Source: Euglena gracilis (taxonomy: Eukaryota; Euglenida; Euglenophyceae; Euglenales). From it: a stretch of DNA of 64,000 bases. How positions within the stretch are numbered: position 1 is the first letter of the stretch; each line of letters opens with the position of its first letter. The position numbers and the translations under genes were made by a program. The stretch spans positions 58,052,701 through 58,116,700 of the forward strand of contig CP154954.1 of NCBI GenBank assembly GCA_039621445.1, written 5' to 3'. The notes beneath the pieces were generated by a model. The model had not been told where the DNA came from and made no database searches. It worked only from the letters and a program-made list of their open reading frames with translations. Below are positions 62,701-64,000 of this stretch, piece after piece.

Positions 62701-63557
62701 AATTAGGCGGGGGTTAGGGGTAACCCCCACCCCTAATTGTACCCCCCACCCTAATTGGCCAGAAGGGGGGTCCAGGCCGCCCAGAGGGCGGCCAAAAAGG
62801 GGTGGAGGGGTTGGTAACTTGAAACATCCCAAATTTGGTGTCTTTCTCTGACCGAGGATGGGCAAAAAAAGCTAAAATTAAAGGCAAATTTTTTTTTGCC
62901 CTGGACCCTCAATGGCGTTTTTTTTGTTTTTTTTTAAAAAAATGTTTTTTTTTTGACTTCGTTTTAAACGAAGTGCCAGCTATGCCACACTGGCTGCCAA
63001 CGAAGGGGATGGACGTTCATTCCATTTGTCTTGGATTGCTACCGGGGCATGGGTGCTGCGGCCCTTGCCTTCGTCGCTCTGTGGGTCCCTTAGGGGATTT
63101 TACCAGCAGCTTTCTTAGCTTCTTGGTGTCCACTGCGGGTCCACCCTGCTGATCTCCAAGGACTCCATGCATAAATCTTTTTCCATAATCCATCTGTTGG
63201 TCTTCTGGGCCTTGAGTTCTTCTTGGCCTCCAGCCCCATTGGAAATCTTGGGGGGGGCTGGTGGACCCCCCCCTTGTCCCCTTGAGGGAGGCAATTTGGG
63301 CCCCCCTAGCCCATCCTTTGCCCCACAAGGGCTAGGGCTGATTACTTTTTTCTGGGCCTTCTGGCCACAGTGGTCAAAGGACCGTGGCCGTCATTGGGGG
63401 GGTTTGTGCTGGGAAATTTCTGGGGTGGGGGTCTGGGGGGAAGAGCGGCCACGGTTTTCCACGTGTCGACCGCATCTCCGAGTTCTCCTGCTGCGGACAC
63501 CGCTCCAGGACTTCCGCGGCCATAGAATTCAAATTTCTTTTCCAAGGCATTGCTCAT
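44715..63557 (-). CDS. Host gene of unknown function, split by the retrotransposon in an intron
   Basis: Four exon-like blocks share strand. 63471-63557 starts at an ATG (MSNALEKKFEFYGRGSPGAV) and has donor GCG/gtcgac. 63043-63193 has acceptor ccaacag, encodes MDYGKRFMHGVLGDQQ..KKLRKLLVKSPKG and ends in phase 1 (CCC-G/gtagca). 45212-45272 has acceptor ctcag and donor CAG/gtatgc and encodes SNYLKDKEYFDARLIERRSR; its two leading bases complete the phase-1 codon of the previous exon to give E. 44715-44774 has acceptor ctcacag and donor AAG/gtattg and encodes VLRVECEVKEVTKEDEEQVK. The phase match across 63,043 to 45,272 implies one intron holding the whole 17-kb element. The last two blocks do not match in phase, so an exon between them is unresolved. 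I do not recognise the protein; it is charged and lysine-rich. Confidence 0.45.
45652..45656. other. Target-site duplication, left copy (GGTTA)
   Basis: GGTTA abuts the 3' LTR here and again the 5' LTR at 62,619-62,623. Five bases is the usual size for this element class. Confidence 0.75.
45657..46085 (-). repeat. 3' LTR of the retrotransposon
   Basis: Same 429-base sequence as the 5' LTR, one substitution seen. It is preceded in the sense strand by a polypurine tract at 46,086-46,096. Confidence 0.93.
46086..46096 (-). promoter_or_regulatory. Polypurine tract for plus-strand priming
   Basis: Sense strand TGGGAGGGGGA ends directly at the first base of the 3' LTR, as expected for a PPT. Confidence 0.8.
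46097..46978 (-). other. Non-coding 3' region of the element between ORF 4 and the PPT
   Basis: About 880 bases without a convincing ORF. It carries several short perfect hairpins (for example GCCGCG-TTT-CGCGGT near 46,250 and AGCCG-TTT-CGGCT near 46,272) and may hold packaging or 3' regulatory signals. Confidence 0.5.
46979..48828 (-). CDS. Accessory ORF 4, cysteine/histidine-rich novel protein
   Basis: Open frame of about 615 residues from just after a TGA near 48,829, first ATG about 200 codons in (WNAMTQDDPETHD). The first 200 residues are proline/serine-rich and basic. The rest looks folded, with a zinc-binding pattern: CTVCHRMYNSAPDLG..HVC, CAALVCAKCVDSWTHKH, VPVLCVNCLRGTFWH. The C-terminal half is tryptophan-rich (WKDWLGAVLRPH, FIWPATLPRKFWEKLQW). 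Expression would need readthrough plus frameshift from ORF 3, splicing or a non-AUG start. Its stop codon is the first arm of a perfect 19-base hairpin (46,963-46,981). No family recognised; RING- or PHD-like binding is only a guess from the Cys/His spacing. Confidence 0.7.
48858..51187 (-). CDS. Accessory ORF 3, large novel protein
   Basis: Open from about 51,187 to the TAA at 48,858, about 775 residues, with no early ATG; it overlaps ORF 2 by about 95 bases in the +1 frame. It starts with an aromatic block (YWEYWDPYRATIEWLSNT), then a glycine/lysine repeat (KGKGKGKGKGKG) and GKGGK repeats, likely nucleic-acid binding. A folded-looking middle of about 400 residues follows (FDYLDEIWPKIDQDLEKYT, CKRFIYSTELHPFEGYPH, ECRFCKEVHIVDFWGFGERG) with a CxxC pair. 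The C-terminal 200 residues are acidic, proline-rich and disordered. I recognise no family. The conserved-looking tryptophan- and cysteine-rich core suggests selection. Confidence 0.7.
51091..51573 (-). CDS. Accessory ORF 2, unknown, overlaps ORF 1 by ATGA
   Basis: ATG at 51,573 shares four bases with the TGA of ORF 1 (ATGA), the arrangement used for termination-reinitiation. 160 residues, low complexity, charged (TAERARRETRPSPVAP). It ends in GGG-TAA inside a run of glycine/lysine codons where ORF 3 is already open in the +1 frame. May be a linker between ORF 1 and ORF 3 rather than a separate protein. Confidence 0.6.
   Translation of the reverse strand: MTREERQQYDAAVSALTGVPAPSRSSQPARQRDVAVAEAPPARPTSSAAGKRDRGPENLTPQPQRRSPRSENPPAAMRVDAEEEAPPAPDVTAERARRETRPSPVAPVYSNRGDAEQEFARTPSTESVTYPVYTEEDPILGILGPISGDDRMAVQHEGQG
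51570..52595 (-). CDS. Accessory ORF 1, proline-rich, unknown
   Basis: True ATG at 52,595; 341 residues. Proline- and arginine-rich ends (GGPPYHPTTHPQPDQYAYRY; REAAAAPRAAPVPPARDEP) flank a structured middle (ALWDDHCRKVLTIANTPPAL, CMCAQATMTGLVYYTDPD). The stop overlaps the next start as ATGA. No signal peptide, membrane segment or known domain seen, so it does not look like an envelope protein. The C-terminal block EEDRQQYEYAV resembles the start of ORF 2 (REERQQYDAAV), suggesting an internal duplication. Confidence 0.7.
   Translation of the reverse strand: MLPGGREPGGGPPYHPTTHPQPDQYAYRYGTQPPARTAAQGNPEASSSSRMTQMPAEARPPQPSGSRRLPPYAGVMIHRTAETMNRVMRMSANPAPDQLTQALWDDHCRKVLTIANTPPALWCMCAQATMTGLVYYTDPDASGFAADITMRDLGVEVPPQVARQVPPVGTYTAHFRAHSPGLPEEETVEAPVRSEHPRVKESIFRSPERMPRRDYPAQEPVSQYTVSGDYPQQAPMPRDQYVYPPQPHPTIPDPIPRRPAEGNPPPTSDSARSARPREAAAAPRAAPVPPARDEPVNPWTGRPFETEEDRQQYEYAVTIQRHRSHVAPLFPLARDTLPGRK
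52681..52705 (-). promoter_or_regulatory. Splice-acceptor-like site ahead of the accessory ORFs
   Basis: Sense strand has a pyrimidine-rich run ending TTTCTTTCCGCAG (cut before 52,686), about 90 bases upstream of the ATG of accessory ORF 1. It would suit a spliced subgenomic mRNA like those used for env genes. No donor was identified. Confidence 0.4.
52758..53714 (-). CDS. pol: Pol: integrase catalytic core end and chromodomain
   Basis: Continues the integrase after a frame change at a T6 run near 53,780. It contains the second Asp (NEIVSDQDHLISSRFF) and the Glu (KGNGRAEAAVKS) at the canonical D-35-E spacing, the GPY/F-like segment (DPLWLGPCEILERLGTSGRYK) and a C-terminal chromodomain (DFVVDKIIDH..LWKVRWKGYG, EDTWEPATSF). 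Chromodomains steer such elements to marked chromatin. The chromodomain call is firm: the W-K-V-R-W-K-G-Y/W-x-x-E-x-x-T-W-E-P pattern is complete. Confidence 0.9.
   Translation of the reverse strand: MTAQSLATIFLEKCICLMGLPNEIVSDQDHLISSRFFTTLCGLLGIEQHFSIIYRPKGNGRAEAAVKSVVNMLRLSLADSRSNWISVLPWSLFYINTLPGLVLPHSPYKLVFGRDPPAIGDVPSERPARTSVSCETWFAEVENLRSAVQKRVTDIHAAKRKSFLQNFKSPVYSPGDRVWVRNSRTRMQSSKLDPLWLGPCEILERLGTSGRYKVALPNGVEDVHMDDFKPYLSPPDGKPIPCLHFKPRSRLPETDDFVVDKIIDHKIDKGMHLWKVRWKGYGPEEDTWEPATSFVGYVQQDWKLWNKKHNIDVSMTSF
53647..55790 (-). CDS. pol: Pol: reverse transcriptase, RNase H, integrase N-terminal part (frameshifted)
   Basis: RT starts in one frame (EREQALNEMIEKLIQRKWI, VLDYRYLNSQT, about 55,790-55,560), continues in a second (DPFPLPLIEDLI, WSIFDLEDGFHQMHLHPDSQ, to about 55,440) and then a third (55,419-53,647: VYQWTVLPMGVKNGPAMFQ, catalytic YIDD). 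RNase H carries VLEVDSSDYAVGGVLSQ and the connection motif TDHESLQHW. The integrase zinc finger is HNHGHPG...CQICQ, and the first catalytic Asp is in CMDFLEL. Each frame change needs a single-base step, so the protein reads as one continuous Ty3 Pol if these are sequencing or recent indels. All catalytic residues visible are intact, which argues for recent activity. Confidence 0.85.
55725..57812 (-). CDS. pol: Pol, N-terminal part with aspartic protease
   Basis: In frame with Gag after the UAG. Protease motif at residues 85-95: KILIDTGCRIALLF, with the catalytic DTG at 87-89 counting from the ATG at 57,812. A long threonine/proline-rich linker follows, and a second region with several conserved-looking blocks (DHTCYEFDAEWGNPQP, EARGVILIPIIPEAEWF) that I do not recognise, before the RT start (GPFGVCKIELKDGAKANAPE). 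The unusual length between protease and RT (over 500 residues) is a feature of this element. The frame ends at 55,725; RT resumes in another frame beyond a T6 run near 55,770. Confidence 0.75.
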   Translation of the reverse strand: MEVRPDQPYPPCPSAFTVSTRNYFGSPTPHSTFPLGMLSKVGKGSWESWHANVFPPDPSLCVPPMELLVQAEIRIQNFSTKVKILIDTGCRIALLFRLGLIPTPLLVSAKKPIKITTADNTPMCGGDLGCVLEILLPIIPKHHSQPPQLQHFTNIWGYESGIHGSDVILGYPFLRQYRLVVDCHSHGLRTAPTTSLTPKPPSPLSSTMMTTALPTPLPTMATPLSTTPTTVFHTRGTEKASPLPNDTPTCVPHEAGQASSGTPAVPLGYKTKAQRPEDISVSSSRPATPPLRFLPVVPNPGTPVQDSPANAIDTHFHAHPSHHHTSFQCVHCRRISTQSDFDCGCLVQNPTLIAIPKTESTPQDTLGCSPQCAEVHRVLQQRGLASLFGNAKSAIPNYTRDHTCYEFDAEWGNPQPVQTPLGLTLVVVEDNPHVCGSIHCVSTLQPENRVHEYAKRVWNAFNFGQYRILERWFSKIATLADSFDLALEIDAFSSNAHARLPRHWSQHSNAFDKFWGDTVLWMHPPPKLIECAVEKILRDEARGVILIPIIPEAEWFTQLSYVCFHWWDLPTNVPIFEDFCGKILPPLTEIIFRVCFFDAFGMSEFAVPRKLGSPRDTLAVSAVIESAGQHPKSAEFCSRITREFHGVLENPVYACDIDPAIRGPFGVCKIELKDGAKANAPEIFSLFGRTRTSSQ
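57822..57860 (-). promoter_or_regulatory. Candidate stop-codon readthrough signal (UAG plus stem-loop)
   Basis: Gag ends at UAG (57,858-57,860) and the same frame stays open into protease. Three bases after the UAG a stem begins: AGCCC+GAGGTCCG pairs with CGGACCTC+GGGCT, 13 base pairs with one bulged U and a six-base loop, covering 57,822-57,854. Gammaretroviral gag-pol uses the same logic, a UAG followed by a structured RNA. An ATG at 57,812 offers a re-initiation alternative. Confidence 0.6.
57858..60719 (-). CDS. gag: Gag frame 2: coiled coil, capsid, two zinc knuckles
   Basis: About 950 residues; the frame opens without an ATG (GTG at 60,719), consistent with fusion to the frame above. 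Residues about 1-300 are coiled coil. A proline/serine-rich linker follows, then a Ty3-type capsid region (WDGDPTTWRQFFRDWEYYW ... REERERARNLVIRNGVSFDD). Two CCHC knuckles follow, CFLCNKSGHMSRECP and, further on, CSLCGSKDHHASKCP, separated by an arginine/serine-rich stretch (RDSSRSRSRSGSSSSRES) likely to bind RNA. It ends in UAG at 57,858-57,860 with the pol frame continuing uninterrupted. It is far longer than a usual Ty3 Gag (300-450 residues) because of the coiled-coil extension. Confidence 0.85.
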   Translation of the reverse strand: MQENFVPRTQIQLLEERISHLEQKSCHCAANQDGLTTLNAKIADCAQRLDFTQQQMQTDIGGINATVVGLQEHVSALSKRIPDISGIQAAIGELQTRCTLLSTTVTEIRSLPPISRARISESPEFRSFYDKVLGDNKETLQAFCTSLLQIEESVNRNARSMQDEVSRLDGRISALLEKPTAENSRTTVETPTKSLHQLQTVSNAVKALAGQLRNVEESQGNLAQELHLVSEKLPHLEDFSRYRKRIRHLETEVDRICGQLQLVEHLEETVHDLSASLDKMSTPIPVVPPSTAVSAAVGIPNVPESRSQITISGVGIPTSTANLVQPPAKTRIVPPLHLPTPQTHSSHDISDEEIDPPLENSSLHQEIQHSNLVRGMSQHPTPGIGHVSQSRSYQQPTGSGMPDHPSGFRRETRPTERISPHFSQFPQENPANLTLGAGNPARVTHGAENPRNAFGVKNYPDPNPWNTTEGQRVTQRDFKGTIAIANKVKPQWDGDPTTWRQFFRDWEYYWALKGPTQDPNPEVVKMEFIDCLPREERERARNLVIRNGVSFDDLVEQYASTNSSLVTRITLEKKWRQSAPSDRKWKSIDLWYAKWLALASEVDELSEKQMREQFDAVLLHFTPSLVKDIHREELAGHEMTLAQRWNYVSKQLKLTQVLGQIQSAFQTHPTAGIPAGAVNALQKSPMSPRSPTTGPKTRNQRSSDQGTDKLCFLCNKSGHMSRECPNPDARKRIGSPRGSTSSRGSGSSAFSRQSAVSRSSENRFSGSRPKSPSRDGRETRPSRGRSPGPPARKRDFNRDSSRSRSRSGSSSSRESTGKSRYTGHGRRETRSPRRFDGKTEYRSPRYAESRHKSRCSLCGSKDHHASKCPRSRSPRPGYGNRGKRRDDRGYSSNRQKVGFKISCLEEDTPASGREGDETSDGEFNEARMAVRSLNSIYSTKKSVAGYAAGSDLE
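60614..61684 (-). CDS. gag: Gag frame 1, coiled-coil protein
   Basis: First ATG at 61,684 (MPSSIPIHPS); the frame is open upstream to beyond 61,750. The N-terminal third is proline-rich (PPPQLPPPTPFHALPG). The rest is a long predicted coiled coil (AETRNDSKFLHVQDGMSHLF, QLQQQLQAQNATPK, SFQEAQQRILHLGSEIEHL). It overlaps the next gag frame by about 105 bases or more, and the second frame continues the heptad pattern, so a -1 shift would fuse them into one long Gag. I see no classical slippery heptamer at the overlap, so a sequence indel is an equal explanation. Probable role: multimerisation part of the virus-like particle protein (inference). Confidence 0.6.
   Translation of the reverse strand: MPSSIPIHPSLIRRGDEPLASSHLVTHVTHEQSEGYLPFALFTPKRSPVEAPVGLLECNSVETPCFFQPPPQLPPPTPFHALPGLPAEAAVFPALPWNPDMRLVVPEISGAVSIVEDYEEDLRDNLTPGDDFFRILGQLPADHPLSKQILHVHQCVAECATMLNKVLQFDEDNQRVVNTKLECCWNYLQEIGKYCQHNFENAGKDLQHFRESVDSILRIQLPQNFQQISEMLHEAETRNDSKFLHVQDGMSHLFAQLESCSTMLLQLQQQLQAQNATPKMPEIGNFVAVEHFAALTTSFQEAQQRILHLGSEIEHLKQFRRKCKKILFPVRKFSFWRNEFHTWSKNPAIVPQIRMD
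61708..61935 (-). CDS. Short leader ORF, possible true gag N-terminus
   Basis: ATG at 61,935 opens a reading frame (MQSTSPNPKFDYDLLMSSLS) rich in acidic and serine residues. It ends in the region where the next gag frame is already open but has no ATG until 61,684. A perfect hairpin (stem AAAGGCG) at 61,754-61,770 lies in the overlap. Either this is an independent small ORF, or gag starts here and changes frame near the hairpin. No domain recognised. Confidence 0.35.
   Translation of the reverse strand: MQSTSPNPKFDYDLLMSSLSNCDEDCGDWNGLNETSSNSRPPKQEEGNLTHLSLSKGETPLLCMGVTSPLHHHCH
62180..62189 (-). promoter_or_regulatory. Primer-binding site, initiator Met tRNA type
   Basis: Sense strand reads TGGTAGCAGA immediately after the 5' LTR. 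This complements the 3' end (..UCUGCUACCA) of eukaryotic initiator methionine tRNA, a common primer for LTR elements. Confidence 0.85.
62190..62618 (-). repeat. 5' LTR of the retrotransposon
   Basis: 429 bases. In the sense strand it begins TGTGTACC and ends GTACACT, directly against the PBS at 62,189. It matches 45,657-46,085 over its full length. The end bases TG..CT rather than TG..CA follow from the joint fit of the PBS and the target duplication. Confidence 0.93.
62619..62623. other. Target-site duplication, right copy (GGTTA)
   Basis: Partner of 45,652-45,656; together they fix the element ends. Confidence 0.75.
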
Positions 63558-63608
63558 TGAAGTCCAAAATGAAGTTTCATAATTGACTCTTCAATTCATG
63601 TCTGTCTG

Positions 63609-63650
63609 GATCCGCGCACAATGAAAGTGTTGCAAGCATCATCACGCCCA
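63609..63650. repeat. 42-base direct repeat, copy 1
   Basis: GGATCCGCGCACAATGAAAG followed by TGTTGCAAGCATCATCACGC. Copy 2 lies at 63,853-63,895, 244 bases on. It may belong to a tandem array or an element running off the right edge. Confidence 0.7.
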
Positions 63651-63852
63651 AGTCTGTTGTAGGTCATAGTATATACAGCGTGAGTCAACGTCCATAGACC
63701 GGTCAGTGCTGTCCACAAGAGAAACAGGCCCAGTCCGATGTATCATCAGGAGCAGGGAGAGTTTGAAATCTTTTGTGTTACTGGAGAGGTGAGAAACAGG
63801 TGATGGCACTGCCTAATTAAGGGGCGCGGATCTGTCGATCATAGGATCGTAG

Positions 63853-63895
63853 GATCCGCGCACAATGAAAGTGTTGCAAGCATCATCACGCCCGC
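63853..63895. repeat. 42-base direct repeat, copy 2
   Basis: Perfect or near-perfect copy of 63,609-63,650, preceded by an imperfect palindrome (GATCATAGGATCGTAGGATC). Confidence 0.7.
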
Positions 63896-64000
63896 CGGCT
63901 AAGTGTGGAGGAGTCCGATATAACGGAGATGGTACCCACTGGAAAAGAGGAGGGACCACCGGGAAGTGATGTCGTCCGCTGTACGGGACCAGTCAACGTC

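Overview
The window is nuclear DNA from an intron-rich, transposon-rich eukaryote. I cannot name the species. Host genes are split into short exons (the shortest 38-61 bases) with mostly GT-AG introns and one apparent GC-AG intron. There is no sign of bacterial gene organisation. Long runs of C next to long runs of G, A-rich stretches and many small fold-back elements fill the introns and intergenic space. All three host genes I can reconstruct lie on the minus strand. A protist or alga with a repeat-rich genome fits, but this is inference.

Left to right. (1) 0.6-5.6 kb, minus: the 5' part of a uroporphyrinogen-III synthase gene (haem/chlorophyll pathway); its 3' exons lie off the left edge. 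(2) 13.5-31.5 kb, minus: an L-type lectin cargo-receptor gene of the ERGIC-53/VIP36 type. It has a signal peptide, a lectin domain split over six exons, a run of coiled-coil exons, a membrane anchor and a KxHxx-type tail. A second coiled-coil/membrane/tail set of exons follows downstream. The introns carry several families of fold-back elements (MITE-like). (3) 32.5-40.1 kb: a graveyard of at least four broken non-LTR reverse-transcriptase fragments on both strands, cut by a double-hairpin element and repeated GGTGAA-type palindromes. (4) 40.5-43.8 kb, plus: an element with about 31-base inverted ends and palindromic subterminal arrays. It encodes a tyrosine recombinase with one in-frame TGA, interrupted by a 476-base hAT-like insertion, and a GATA-like zinc finger. 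(5) 44.7-63.6 kb, minus: a third host gene, function unknown. One of its introns contains the dominant feature of the window, (6) a 16,962-base Ty3-type LTR retrotransposon at 45,657-62,618 in the same orientation as the gene.

The retrotransposon is complete: 429-base LTRs with one difference noticed between them, a GGTTA target duplication, a PBS for initiator Met tRNA, a polypurine tract, two overlapping gag frames, protease, reverse transcriptase, RNase H, integrase and a chromodomain. Three things stand out. Gag and pol are in the same frame, separated by a UAG followed by a strong stem-loop, which suggests stop-codon readthrough. About 5.6 kb of four extra sense ORFs lie between integrase and the 3' LTR, resemble nothing I know, and are preceded by a splice-acceptor-like site. 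The coding regions are crowded with very short perfect hairpins (4-8 bp stems, 0-5 base A-rich loops in the sense strand) that I do not see in neighbouring elements. This combination is my best candidate for an undescribed system.

Limits: no similarity search was run. Exon boundaries come from splice consensus and phase. Domain calls come from recognised motifs. Several pol frameshifts sit at homopolymers and could be sequence errors.
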